A stretch of 64,000 bases of DNA from PNON01 sp963757065 (lineage in GTDB: Bacteria > Chloroflexota > Anaerolineae > Anaerolineales > Anaerolineaceae). The notes beneath the pieces were generated by a model, which was given only the letters and a program-made list of their open reading frames with translations, did no database searches and had not been told where the DNA came from. Location: assembly GCA_963757065.1 (NCBI GenBank), contig CAVWQC010000007.1, positions 806,001-870,000 of the forward strand, given 5' to 3'. Shown here one piece after another: positions 1 through 9,460 of the stretch (the stretch's first letter is position 1; each line of letters starts with the position of its first letter). Both the position numbers and the translations under genes were made by a program.

Positions 1-177
1 AGTGTCATTGGCGCGTTGGTGATGCAGGCGACGACGACTTCCATGTACGCCATTGGCGTTCCTGCAAACGCCGTTTTGGCAGTCAAGGGTGTGGTTGTCA
101 TCCTTGTGCTCCTGCTGTATTCGGAACAAGTCAGAAGCTTGCTTCGAAGAGTCGCCGCGCAGAAGAAAGAGGCTTAA
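1..177 (+). CDS. Sugar ABC transporter permease, C-terminal end (partial)
   Basis: The window opens inside this gene, and 58 residues remain before a TAA at 175-177. The tail has a hydrophobic segment and then a basic end (RSLLRRVAAQKK), as in the last helix and cytoplasmic tail of RbsC/YtfT-type permeases of the BPD_transp_2 family. The next gene is a YjfF-like permease and then an arabinose operon, so this is probably one of two paired permeases of a pentose or furanose importer. Family assignment rests mostly on context because so little of the protein is visible. Confidence 0.6.
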   Translation, partial: SVIGALVMQATTTSMYAIGVPANAVLAVKGVVVILVLLLYSEQVRSLLRRVAAQKKEA

Positions 178-179
178 CC

Positions 180-1305
180 ATGAAGCAGTAATATAAGTGC
201 CTTTATTTCCAATAACCGGAGATTCATTCCTGTTTTTGCAACGGCAGTATTGTTCTTTATTGCTTATGCAGTTGGGGCGGGTTTCTATCAGGGAATGCGG
301 GATCCGCAAATATTTCTTAATTTGTTCCGTACCTCCCCGTTCTTGCTGATTGCTGCAATAGGCGGGACATTCGTTATCCTTACCGGTGGCATTGACCTTT
401 CGGTGAGCGGTGTGGTCGCGCTGACAACGGTGGCTGCCTCCGCGTTGATCCGCGAAGGCTGGAATCCAGTGGTTGTTATCCTGCTCATGCTGTCCATGGG
501 TATGACTCTGGGCACCATTCTTGGAGTCTTCATCACCTATATGAAGGTGCAGCCATTTATTGCCACGCTGGCAGGCTTGTGGTTTGCCCGCGGCATGTGC
601 TTCTTTATCAGCGATGATGCCATTCGCTGTTGACAACCGTTTCTATAAGATACTTTCCCAGACGAAAATATTAATTCCCGGATTAAGCGATCCTGTTACA
701 AAGGAAGGCGCTTACATCTCCCTGCTTGTCGTTGTTGCGCTTGGTGGTTTTGGCGCTGGCGATCTATATTGCCCACTACACACGCTTTGGCCGCACGATT
801 TACGCCATCGGCGGCAATGAACAATCTGCCCGCTTGATGGGTCTGCCGGTGAATTCGACCAAAGTTCTTGTCTACACGTTGGCCGGATTTTGCTCGGCGC
901 TGGCTGGGCTTACCCTGAATATTTATGTTGGTTCCGGGCATGGACTGTATGCGACAGGCTTTGAGATGTCTGTCATTGCCGCGGTCGTGATGGGCGGAAC
1001 GATGCTGACGCGGTGGTTCAGGTTATGTCTTTGGCACGCTGTTTGGCGTGCTTGTCCTGGGTGTCACCCAAACCCTGATCCAATTCAACGGGACGCTTAG
1101 CTCCTGGTGGACCAATATCGTTGTGGGCGCGCTTACGCTGATCTTCATCGGCATTCAGAGCTTTTTGGCATCCCAGAAAGTTCGGTCTGGAAGCGCAGAG
1201 AAGAGGAAAGAAGGATTTGCCGATATATTGCGCCGCAGTCGCAAGACGCTCATATATAGTGGTGTCGCAATTGTTGCGGATCGCTCTGATCGTGGTAGGG
1301 GTTAA
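180..1305 (+). pseudogene. YjfF/RbsC-like sugar ABC permease, broken by about four +1 frameshifts
   Basis: Inner-membrane permease of a carbohydrate ABC importer. Reading frames used in turn carry typical family blocks: FVILTGGIDLSVSGVVALT near 370-425, YMKVQPFIATLAGLWFARG near 540-595, TRFGRTIYAIGGNEQSARL near 780-835, and LTLNIYVGSGHGLYATG followed by a GG-rich loop near 905-1025. The ATG at 180 leads to a stop at once; deleting one A from the following AA gives MSSNISAFISNN and opens the frame. Other +1 shifts lie near 610-640, 740-760 and 1010-1015, and all are repaired by removing one base. The gene follows the preceding permease by 2 nt, so the pair probably formed a heteromeric channel as in YtfT/YjfF. 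The true stop may lie a little before 1305. I think assembly error is likelier than real decay. Confidence 0.7.
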
Positions 1306-1741
1306 TGCTTTCATGCCGAATATACCCACCAAATGCATATTAAAGCCCTTCCAGCAGGATCAGGCCGCAGCTTTGATCGAGGGCGGGGCGGTTATCGTCT
1401 ACGAACACAATGGCGGGTCAAGTTGTGTCGACGAGTTGTATGCCATCTATCCGGATGGGAAGATCACAGGCGAAGAGGGCGCGAATAAACTTGAGAAGCA
1501 GGCGACCCCTGCTGATGTGGAAAAGTTGCTTTCGGGCATTAACGATCTGGGATGGTTTACGGATACGCTGTATTCCACAGAACATCAGCCCTGCTAGACC
1601 TGCTACACCTTTTTCCTGACAGTTTCCGATCAGGGTCAGGTGAAGACCGTAAAAGCCGTGAATGGTGGAACAGATACCCCTCCTGCATACTGGAAGGTTA
1701 TCGCGCTAATTGATGAGATCATTCCTCATTTTGCTCCATAA
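1217..1741 (+). CDS. Small membrane-anchored protein, DUF6438-like, with in-frame TAG
   Basis: A short hydrophobic N-terminus (LLRIALIVVGVNAFM) is followed by a soluble domain. The pattern of an acidic YEHNGG segment, a Cys-containing strand, IYPDGKITGEEG, a helix with TPADVEKLLSGINDLGWF, and a C-terminal KTVKAVNGG then PPAYWKVIALIDEI resembles DUF6438 proteins as I remember them; no function is established. The frame is closed by TAG at 1595-1597 between QPC and TCYTFF, but continues in the same frame to TAA at 1739-1741 with clearly protein-like sequence. That makes TAG either a substitution error or a real nonsense mutation. The N-terminus is uncertain because it overlaps the frameshifted end of the permease gene. 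Confidence 0.45.
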
Positions 1742-1773
1742 TTGGTCAGTAGACGAGGATATAAGAGGAAAAA

Positions 1774-2740
1774 ATGAGAATTACTAAAGCCATTACTAAT
1801 CCCGATTGTTGCATGTATCCTGGTTCTCATTCTGGCTGCTGCCGGTTATGTAGTAGTCCCTGCCTGTGACCCGAGTGATCGCGGCTGGGGATGCGGCGGG
1901 GACACGACGCAGGCAAAAGGTTGGATTGCCCTGGCGACGAATGTTGGTACATCCGATGCCGGGGATTTACATATTGACCTTACCATCCAGAACGAGACTG
2001 CCGAGTGGAGCGCCATGCAGGCTGTACCGGCTAAACCAGCGGTGCTTAACTGCCGATGGCAAGACCACCAACTGTGATACGGTTTTTGTCGGCACGGGTG
2101 GTCATTACCTGGCTCCAGGTTTTCAGATGAAGGGTTTTACCGCCGGAACAAAAGCTGAACCGACAACCCAGCTTATTTATGTGGAATGCAAAGGTGCAAA
2201 AGCTGTTCCCGGATCGACACTTTCCCTTGATGTGAGCTATGTTACTGGTCAGTACAATTATTACGACAAAACCGCCACTGAAGTCGATACAACGTTGGAA
2301 GTGGATCTTGATAAAATTGCAACAGATTTGAAGTTATCCAATCGTGACTCCGGTGGAAGGATCTGATCCAGAAACCTGGCGATAAGATTACCGGACTCAA
2401 TGAAGTTACTCTCACCCTCATTGATGCCAAACGCACAGATACAGGTCTTGAATTCCAATGGCAGGCTTTCAACCCGAGTGATTACCCATCTGCTCTACAT
2501 GTTGGTCCTCCGCCTGTACTTGGTGAGGATGGCATCTTGTATGGTCTTTATAAGGACCCGGGCAGTGTATCCACTCCTCTAACCAGTCCGGGTAAAACTA
2601 CGGAATGGACGACCACGGTCAATGCTCCCAGTGATGTAAAAGGTTTTTATGTCATGGTGAGTGTGGAAACGGGCACAAGACTCTTTAATAGTTTGTCATT
2701 GACATCAGTGATAAATAGAAGAGGGAGCAAGGATGAGTAA
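1774..2740 (+). CDS. Hypothetical membrane-anchored protein (frameshifted)
   Basis: No family recognised. A good ribosome site (AGAGGA) precedes ATG 1774. Removing one A in the AAA near 1785 gives MRITKPLLIPIVACILVLIL, a clear membrane anchor, then a Cys/Gly-rich stretch (ACDPSDRGWGCGG) and extracytoplasmic beta-rich sequence (IDLTIQNETAEW, GGHYLAPGFQMKGF, NEVTLTLIDAKRTDTGLEF). Three further single-base insertions (near 2046 and two near 2345-2360) explain the remaining frame changes. The stop at 2738-2740 overlaps the start of the kinase gene at 2733, which suggests translational coupling to the arabinose operon. The position between transporter and catabolic genes would fit an accessory envelope protein, but this is guesswork. 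Confidence 0.5.
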
Positions 2741-4407
2741 GTATGCAATTGGTGTCGATTTTGGCACAGAAAGCGGAAGAGCATTGCTCGTGGATGTGGC
2801 GAATGGATTTGAGGTCGCAACTGCTATTTATCCTTACTCCCATTCTGTGATCGATGAATACCTACCGGATGGAGGGCAACGTCTTGAGCCAGATTGGGCT
2901 TTGCAGGATCCCCAGGATTATATTCGTACTTTCAAAACACAATTCCATCCGTGTTGCACAGTCAGGTGTTGACAAATGACGTCATTGGCATCGGGATCGA
3001 TTTCACTGCTTGCACAATGCTGCCAGTAAAAGCGGATGGTACACCTTTATGTTTCTTACCTGAATACCGGCAACATCCACATTCCTGGGTAAAACTCTGG
3101 AAACATCATGCTGCTCAACCAGAAGCTGATCAGATCAATGATATGGCTAGAAAATTGGGGGAAGGCTGGTTGGACCGTTATGGCGGGAAGATATCTTCTG
3201 AATGGTTTTTCGCAAAAACTCTGCAAATACTCAATGAAGACCCAATAATTTACGAAGCTGCAGACCGATTAATTGAAGCAGCAGACTGGGTCGTCTGGCA
3301 GCTTACTGGTATAGAAACCCGTAATAGCTGCACCGCGGGTTATAAAGCGATCTGGTCAAAACGGGATGGGTTTCCCAGCAAAGAGTATTTTGCTACTCTG
3401 CATCCAAGTCTGGAAAATGTTGTTGAAGAAAAAATGTCCAATGAAATCATACCTATAGGTCAGAATGCTGGCGGACTGACCAGGCAAGCTGCAGACTGGA
3501 CCGGATTAAAAGTCGGCACAGCAGTTGCTGTCGCCAATGTCGATGCGCATGTGGCAGTCCCAGCCGTCAACGGTCACCAACACCGGGAACCATGGTCATG
3601 ATCATGGGAACATCCACCTGTGACCTGGTGCTTTCTAAAGAAGAACACATGGTCCCAGGTATTTGCGGGTTTGTTGAAGACGGTATTATTCCCGGTTATT
3701 TTGGTTTTGAAGCTGGACAATCTTGCGTAGGCGATCATTTCGCCTGGTTTGTAGAAAACTGCATCCCATCTTCATATCAGCAGGAAGCTCAAAAAAGGAA
3801 TATTGATATACATCAGCTGCTTGAGGAAAAAATTAATAATATAAAGCCTGGAGAAAGCGGTCTGCTGGCACTTGACTGGTGGAATGGAAACCGTTCTGTT
3901 TTGGTTGATGTTGACTTAACCGGTTTACTCATCGGGGCAACTCTGTCAACCAAACCGGAAGAAATCTATCGGGCTTTGATCGAGGCTACAGCTTATGGAA
4001 CACGCATTATTATTGAAAACTTTCAAAAGAATGATGTACCCATCCATGACTTAATCGCCTGTGGAGGATTACCGGAGAAGAATAAAGTGCTCATGCAAAT
4101 ATATGCGGATGTCACCGGTTTACCTATTCGTGTGAGTGCATCCAGCCAGACACCGGCTCTAGGTTCGGCTATGTTTGGTGCAGTTGCTGCTGGAAAAGCA
4201 GCAGGCGGATATGATTCAATTTATGATGCAGCTAAAGTGATGGCACATCTCAAAGCAGAAACTTATACTCCCATCCCGGAAAATCAGACAATATATGACA
4301 AACTTTATGCTGAATATATTCTTTTGCATGACTATTTTGGACGTGGTGAAAATGATGTCATGAAGCGATTAAAAGCGATCAAAATAAATGCAAGGAAGCA
4401 GGACTAA
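2733..4407 (+). CDS. araB: L-ribulokinase (frameshifted)
   Basis: FGGY-family kinase that phosphorylates L-ribulose to L-ribulose 5-phosphate. The N-terminal phosphate-binding loop reads GVDFGTESGRALLVD, the AraB-typical GIGIDFTACTMLPV block is intact near 2985, GTSTCDLVLS near 3605 and the C-terminal ACGGLPEKNKVLMQIYADV near 4065 complete both FGGY lobes. Four single-base insertions (two near 2930-2970 and two near 3570-3590) break the frame; corrected length is about 555 residues, normal for AraB. The TAA at 4405-4407 directly abuts the ATG of araD, so the two are translationally coupled. Confidence 0.88.
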
Positions 4408-5049
4408 ATGCTTGAAAAATTGAAAGAAGAATTGTTGCATGCAAATCTGGAGCTGCCCAGAAATAATCTGGTTGCCTGGACCGGGGGAAATGTCAGTGCC
4501 CGTGATCTTGAAACAGGGTTGGTTGTTATCAAACCGAGTGGAATTCGGTATGAGAAATTAAGTTCTGAAGATATGGTCGTTGTGGATCTGGATGGAAATA
4601 TCGTAGAAGGAACACTTAAACCTTCATCCGATACAGCAAGTCACCTTTATATTTACCGGCATCGTCCGAATGTAGGTGGAATTGTTCACACACATTCCAG
4701 GTATGCAACGGCATTTGCAGCGTTGGGGAAACCCATTCCCTGTGTCCTTACAGCCATGGCTGATGAGTTTGGTGGCCCGATACCCTGTGGCAGGTTCGCC
4801 CTGATCGGTGGAGAAGAAATAGGTAAAGTAGTCTTGGAAAGTATTGGTAGATCTCCAGCGGTATTGTTGAAGAATCATGGAGTATTCACAATTGGCAAGA
4901 CATCAATCGAAGCAGTTAAAGCAGCGGTGATGACAGAAGATGCAGCGGCTACCGTCTGGATGGCGATGCAGTTGGGAACACCAGAAATTATTTCTACTGA
5001 AAATATTGAGAAACTGCACGACCGCTATACCCATATATATGGCCAGTAG
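4408..5049 (+). CDS. araD: L-ribulose-5-phosphate 4-epimerase
   Basis: Class II aldolase/AraD family protein, 213 residues and intact. It interconverts L-ribulose 5-phosphate and D-xylulose 5-phosphate, the last step of bacterial arabinose catabolism. Visible landmarks are the GGNVSARD and VIKPSGIRYEKL segments of the substrate pocket, the zinc ligands in GIVHTHSRYAT (the HxH pair) and the later histidine in LLKNHGVFTIG. It starts immediately after araB (TAAATG) and is followed by araA 26 nt later, which fixes its role. L-fuculose-phosphate aldolase is a relative, but the operon makes the epimerase much more likely. Confidence 0.92.
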   Translation: MLEKLKEELLHANLELPRNNLVAWTGGNVSARDLETGLVVIKPSGIRYEKLSSEDMVVVDLDGNIVEGTLKPSSDTASHLYIYRHRPNVGGIVHTHSRYATAFAALGKPIPCVLTAMADEFGGPIPCGRFALIGGEEIGKVVLESIGRSPAVLLKNHGVFTIGKTSIEAVKAAVMTEDAAATVWMAMQLGTPEIISTENIEKLHDRYTHIYGQ

Positions 5050-5075
5050 TTATTATTTTATTGATTGGAGCAATC

Positions 5076-6582
5076 ATGATAAATTTGAAACAGAATGAAG
5101 TTTGGTTTGTAACAGGCAGCCAGCACATGTATGGTCCATCAACGCTTGAACAGGTGGCTAAGCATTCACTTATCATAGCGACTGCGTTGAACTCCTCAGA
5201 ACATATACCAGTAACGGTGGTGTGTAAACCAACACTTACCACCTCGGAGTCGATTAGCGAGCTTTGCATGGAAGCTAATGGAGCCAAAAATTGCATCGGG
5301 CTGATCATGTGGATGCATACATTCTCTCCGGCTCAAATGTGGATTGCAGGATTAAGCATTCTCAAAAAGCCATTTTTACACCTTCACACCCAGTTCAACC
5401 GGGAGATTCCATGGGCTGAAATTGATATGGACTATATGAATCTCAATCAATCAGCACATGGAGATCGAGAGTTCGGATTCATTGGTAGCCGAATGCGACT
5501 GGAGCGAAAAGTTGTGGTTGGTTACTGGCAGGATGAAGATGTGCAAGTAAGCCTTGGAGTATGGACACGGGCTGCATCTGCCTGGGCAGATTGGCAAGGA
5601 GCAAAAATTAGCGCGTTTTGGCGATAACATGCGCAGCGTTGCAGTTACCGAAGGAGATAAGGTAGAAGCGCAGATCAAATTTGGTTATGGAGTATATGGA
5701 TATGGGGTAGGGGATCTCGTAAAGAAGGTAAATGAAGCTACTGATAAGGATATTGACCTGATAACACAGAATTACCTGGATGAGTACATTGTTGCACCTG
5801 AGCTTAAACCGGGGGGAAATAAATACGCTTCACTAAGGGAAGGGGCACGAATAGAGGTTGGATTAAGGAACTTCTTAACCGAAGGGAACTTCAAAGCTTT
5901 TACCACGACTTTCGAAGACTTGCATGGATTAGCGCAATTACCCGGGTTGGCAGTTCAACGATTGATGCGGGATGGATATGGTTTTGGTGGAGAAGGTGAC
6001 TGGAAGACTGCTGCGCTTGTCCGGGCTATGAAGGTAATGAGCGCAGGTTTACCTGGAGGAGTGAGCTTCATGGAGGATTATACCTACCATCTTGTTCCAG
6101 GGAGTGAAAAAATTCTTGGCGCACATATGCTTGAAGTCTGTGAGTCTATTGCAGCAAATAAACCAAAACTGGACATTCTGCCACTTTCGATAGGTGGCAA
6201 AGCAGACCCGGTTCGATTGATCTTCGATGCCAATACCGGACCAGCCATAGGAGTTTCCATTATGGATATGGGACAACGCTTCCGAATGGTAGCCAATGTG
6301 GTGGATGTTGTCCCAACTGATGCACCGTTACCAAAATTGCCAGTAGCTCGAGCTCTCTGGCTGCCGCGTCCAAATTTGAAAATCGCAGCCGCCGCATGGA
6401 TATACGCCGGCGGAGCACATCATACCAGCTTCAGTTATGCCCTAACATCAGATCACCTGCGAGACTTCGCAGCCATGGCAGGAATCGAATTCCTGCTGAT
6501 TGATGAGACCACCCGGGTGGAGGAATTTAAAGAAAAGCTGCGCTGGAATGAATTGTATTATCTATTAGCAAAAGGATTATGA
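5076..6582 (+). CDS. araA: L-arabinose isomerase (one frameshift)
   Basis: Converts L-arabinose to L-ribulose in the cytoplasm, usually with a divalent metal. The start ATG 5076 has GGAG 7 nt upstream and begins MINLKQNEVWFVTGSQHMYG, the classic AraA opening. Further marks are GLIMWMHTFSPAQMW, LHLHTQFNREIPW, FGDNMRSVAVTEGDK, GGVSFMEDYTYHL and GGAHHTSFS near the C-terminus with metal-binding His. One inserted base near 5590-5605 splits the gene; corrected length is about 500 residues, as expected. It is the last gene of the operon and is followed by a hairpin at 6678. Confidence 0.92.
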
Positions 6583-6677
6583 TCTTTACTATAGACAATC
6601 CAATATTTTGCAGGCTTATCACCGCTTAATAAATGGAGTTAACATTTCCCTACATTCCAAAGGGCGAGGGATAAATA

Positions 6678-6726
6678 AAAAGTATCCGGTGGAAGTAAAG
6701 TATATTTCCATCGGATACTTTATTTT
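6678..6726 (+). terminator. Rho-independent terminator after araA
   Basis: An inverted repeat AAGTATCCGGTGGA / TCCATCGGATACTT (one G-T type mismatch) encloses a short AT-rich loop and is followed by TATTTT. It lies about 100 nt after the araA stop and closes the arabinose operon. Confidence 0.75.
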
Positions 6727-6758
6727 GGACTGAATTGTGCAATATCTTTAGATCTGGT

Positions 6759-6780
6759 TATCAAGTAAATGTACTTGATA
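6759..6780. promoter_or_regulatory. Perfect 22-bp palindromic site upstream of the EamA gene
   Basis: TATCAAGTA-AATG-TACTTGATA has 9-bp arms and a 4-bp centre. It sits about 95 nt before the GTG start of the EamA gene, with no T-run after it, so an operator is likelier than a terminator. The rest of 6583-6875 holds only the araA terminator and AT-rich sequence. Confidence 0.45.
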
Positions 6781-6875
6781 GTTAGAATTATCGATATGCC
6801 TGGATGGTTAATCGAGTAAAATCAGCCTTATTATTTAAGCAGACATTACCATAAAACTAAAATGAAAATTTTCCT

Positions 6876-7760
6876 GTGAAAAGCACCATCGCATCACTTG
6901 CCGCCATATTGATCTGGAGCTCAATGACCACATTGAGAATACAGGTGATTTCCATCCCATCCTTTCTTGTGTTGGGAGTGGCATTCTTGATCAGTGGGTC
7001 GATAAGCCTTTTCTATCATAAAGCCTGGCACATTCCGTTAAAAACCTTGTTGATCGGAAGTGGTGGAATATTTGGATATCATTTTCTATACTTCATGGCG
7101 TTTACCTTTGCTCCGGCTGTGGAAGTTAACCTGATCAATTACCTATGGCCTGTATTGATCGTAGCGCTTACACCACTGGTGCTTTCCGGGTACAAGCTGC
7201 ATCTTCAGCATCTTTTAGGTGTTGGTTTGGGATTAATAGGTGCAAGCCTAATTGTCACAGGGGGCAGCTTTCACCCACAGGTTTCATATTTCCCGGGATA
7301 CCTTTTAGCGTTGGGTGCAGCTCTTACATGGGCACTGTATTCACTTCTCACTAAACGTCTTCCCGCATTTGATAGCAGTGCAGTATCTGCCTTTACATTT
7401 ATTTCCGGAATTCTCTCATTATTGTTTTACTTTGTTTCAGGTGGCTCGATCGGACAATTCACTCAGCTTTCCGGGCGGGAATGGTTGATTGTGATATTAA
7501 TCGGTATCGGACCTTTGGGTGGGGCATTCTTTTTATGGGATTTTGCTTTGAAGCGCGGTGACCCTCGCACGATCGGTTCATTGGCTTTTTTGACACCATT
7601 ACTTTCCACGTTGATTTTGATCCTTTTTGGGGGAGAACATTTGACCATATTCAATGCTATCGCATTGGTGCTGATCATTGGTGGGGCTATTATAGGATCA
7701 ATAAGGGCAAAGGCTACTGCTATTTTCCCCATGAAAAACCCCGATTTTACTGATAATTAA
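6876..7760 (+). CDS. EamA-family (DMT) transporter
   Basis: A 294-residue polytopic inner-membrane protein made of two similar halves of hydrophobic helices, the normal size for EamA/RhaT-like drug/metabolite transporters. Typical signatures are FLYFMAFTFAPAVEVNLINYLWPV in the first half and the conserved LIGIGPLGGAFFLWDFALKRGDP followed by GSLAFLTPLLSTLILILFGGE in the second. The start is GTG 6876; the nearby ATG 6862 runs into a stop after five codons. Substrate is unknown; relatives export amino acids or metabolites. Confidence 0.85.
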   Translation: MKSTIASLAAILIWSSMTTLRIQVISIPSFLVLGVAFLISGSISLFYHKAWHIPLKTLLIGSGGIFGYHFLYFMAFTFAPAVEVNLINYLWPVLIVALTPLVLSGYKLHLQHLLGVGLGLIGASLIVTGGSFHPQVSYFPGYLLALGAALTWALYSLLTKRLPAFDSSAVSAFTFISGILSLLFYFVSGGSIGQFTQLSGREWLIVILIGIGPLGGAFFLWDFALKRGDPRTIGSLAFLTPLLSTLILILFGGEHLTIFNAIALVLIIGGAIIGSIRAKATAIFPMKNPDFTDN

Positions 7761-7895
7761 ACTTCCAAATAGTGTATTCCCAAACAAGGATTTTCTGATT
7801 GAGATAAATTCAAGTGCCAATAATCAATCTTCAGGATTGGTTCACCATAATAGCACTAACATTTTCTGAGTATTCCAAATTATGGATCTATTCCA

Positions 7896-9134
7896 TTACT
7901 CTGTTGTCTGTTCAACCTGTGCAGGTGGATTTGACTTTGGTTGTACGAACTTGATCCAGGCTATTGGTATTGTGATGGCACACACCATCGCAGTGATCCA
8001 AAAAGGTACTTGAGGTGAAAATCGTTCCCACAATTGGGCTCCGACCCAGGGCATGGGCAAGGACAGGATACCCATCGAGGTACCAAAAAAACCAAACGCC
8101 AATCCTCGTTTGTTTTCAGGAACGACTTTTGATATAAGGGAGTTATAAGAGGGCATAAGCAGGCCTGACCCGAAACCATCAAGGATGCGTGAGCCAAGGA
8201 ATGCCACTGAAGAACGCGACATCACCATTGCAAACAACCCCAATGTGATAAGCAGGAAACCGCTGGCTATGATCGAACGCTCGGACCATTTATCGGACAG
8301 CCATCCGCCCAGGAAAGATGCGAGGATACTGGCAATCCCCCAGGCGGAACCGAGCAAACCAATATGCTCGACTGTCAAATTCCCTACATCAGATAGGTAA
8401 ATAGGGAAAAGTTCACCGATCATATTAAAGGCAGTATCACCGATAGCGTCAGTGATCCAGATCCATGTCAGGATTCCTCCAGCAAATAGAAGTCCAAACA
8501 TGGCTTTTAATTGGATCGACAATCCATTCCAGGTCGGTTTTTCTGGTGCGCGGGTAGGTTTAAAACGTTCAGATAGTGCCATCCAGATACGGACAACAGT
8601 TGCCAGGGCATAGAAAACGAAGGCTACCACAAACATATATCGGAAGTTGAAGCGGTAAGCCAGCATCCCGGCCAGGGTCGGACCGATGACAGTAACTACC
8701 ATGTAAATACCATTCGTAAGTCCGTATACCCGTCCGCGTGTGGCCTCATCGGATTGCTCAGCAATATAAGCACTGAAACTCGGACCAACGAATGAACCGG
8801 AGACGAATTCCACACAAAGTCCAAGCATTACCCATTCCCAGGATGGCGAAATGAAGAAAACCAGGTAACCAAAGACAGAGATCGCGCTGCCAATGGCAAT
8901 GGCTCGCAAGCGTCCCACGGTGTCGGACAACCAACCGCCAAAGATTTGTAATATTATCGGAACGAGTGAAGCAATAGTAAAGGCCAGCCCCACCTGTCCC
9001 ACGCTGGCGCCAAGATCTATCAGGTAGAGTGACAACATGCTATAGATCATCTGCCCGGCGATATTCGCCAGGATCATGGCCAGCATGAACCATCGCAGGT
9101 TCAAGTTAATAAGAGAAAAACCTTTAAGTTTCAT
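7896..9134 (-). CDS. MFS transporter
   Basis: A 412-residue major facilitator superfamily protein with two six-helix halves. The loop between helices 2 and 3 carries GGWLSDTVGRLRAIAIG, the MFS motif A, and a second copy, GGWLSDKWSERSIIASG, marks the C-terminal half. It stands alone on the minus strand, convergent with the EamA gene and downstream of the terminator of the PfkB operon. The cargo cannot be read from sequence; the arrangement is typical of drug or sugar efflux members. Confidence 0.86.
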   Translation of the reverse strand: MKLKGFSLINLNLRWFMLAMILANIAGQMIYSMLSLYLIDLGASVGQVGLAFTIASLVPIILQIFGGWLSDTVGRLRAIAIGSAISVFGYLVFFISPSWEWVMLGLCVEFVSGSFVGPSFSAYIAEQSDEATRGRVYGLTNGIYMVVTVIGPTLAGMLAYRFNFRYMFVVAFVFYALATVVRIWMALSERFKPTRAPEKPTWNGLSIQLKAMFGLLFAGGILTWIWITDAIGDTAFNMIGELFPIYLSDVGNLTVEHIGLLGSAWGIASILASFLGGWLSDKWSERSIIASGFLLITLGLFAMVMSRSSVAFLGSRILDGFGSGLLMPSYNSLISKVVPENKRGLAFGFFGTSMGILSLPMPWVGAQLWERFSPQVPFWITAMVCAITIPIAWIKFVQPKSNPPAQVEQTTE

Positions 9135-9244
9135 TCATAATATCCGGTATTAATTTTCCATCCTACCAGCAAATAGCTGTTTCATTATATTGAATATTCT
9201 AAATAAAATCTATGTTAATCAAATAGAGATAACCCGATTTAATT

Positions 9245-9282
9245 AAGTCATCTTTCCAGCCTTAATGCTGGAAAGATGACTT
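9245..9282 (-). terminator. Strong hairpin ending the ROK/ABC/PfkB operon
   Basis: AAGTCATCTTTCCAG and its exact reverse complement flank an 8-nt loop (the stem can be extended to 16 bp). It lies between the 3' end of the PfkB kinase gene and the start of the MFS gene, so it most likely terminates the long minus-strand operon. The tail is AT-rich but not a pure T-run. Nothing else recognisable lies in 9135-9460. Confidence 0.65.
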
Positions 9283-9460
9283 GGAAAATTAATATTCGGG
9301 TCGATGACTTTAGATAATATATTAAAGATTTTTTCAAAAACTCTCTAAGGGATAAAAAATCTTCTTTTTAAATTATCAACTGCTGATCAACCGTCCTATT
9401 CATAATAGAAATCCAATAATCACTCTTTCCACCCAATAGCTTATCCAAATAGATAGTATA

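Noticed and set aside
288..536. Opposite-strand open frames of 60-175 codons across the window (for example 288-536, 47562-48092, 58109-58492)
   Set aside because: They mirror well-supported genes on the other strand, have no ribosome sites and encode low-complexity or Ser/Pro/Arg-rich sequence without family features.
180..4407. Programmed +1 frameshifting as the cause of the many broken genes
   Set aside because: Sites share no slippery motif or stimulator, occur several times in one gene and hit unrelated housekeeping-type families; insertion errors explain them more simply.
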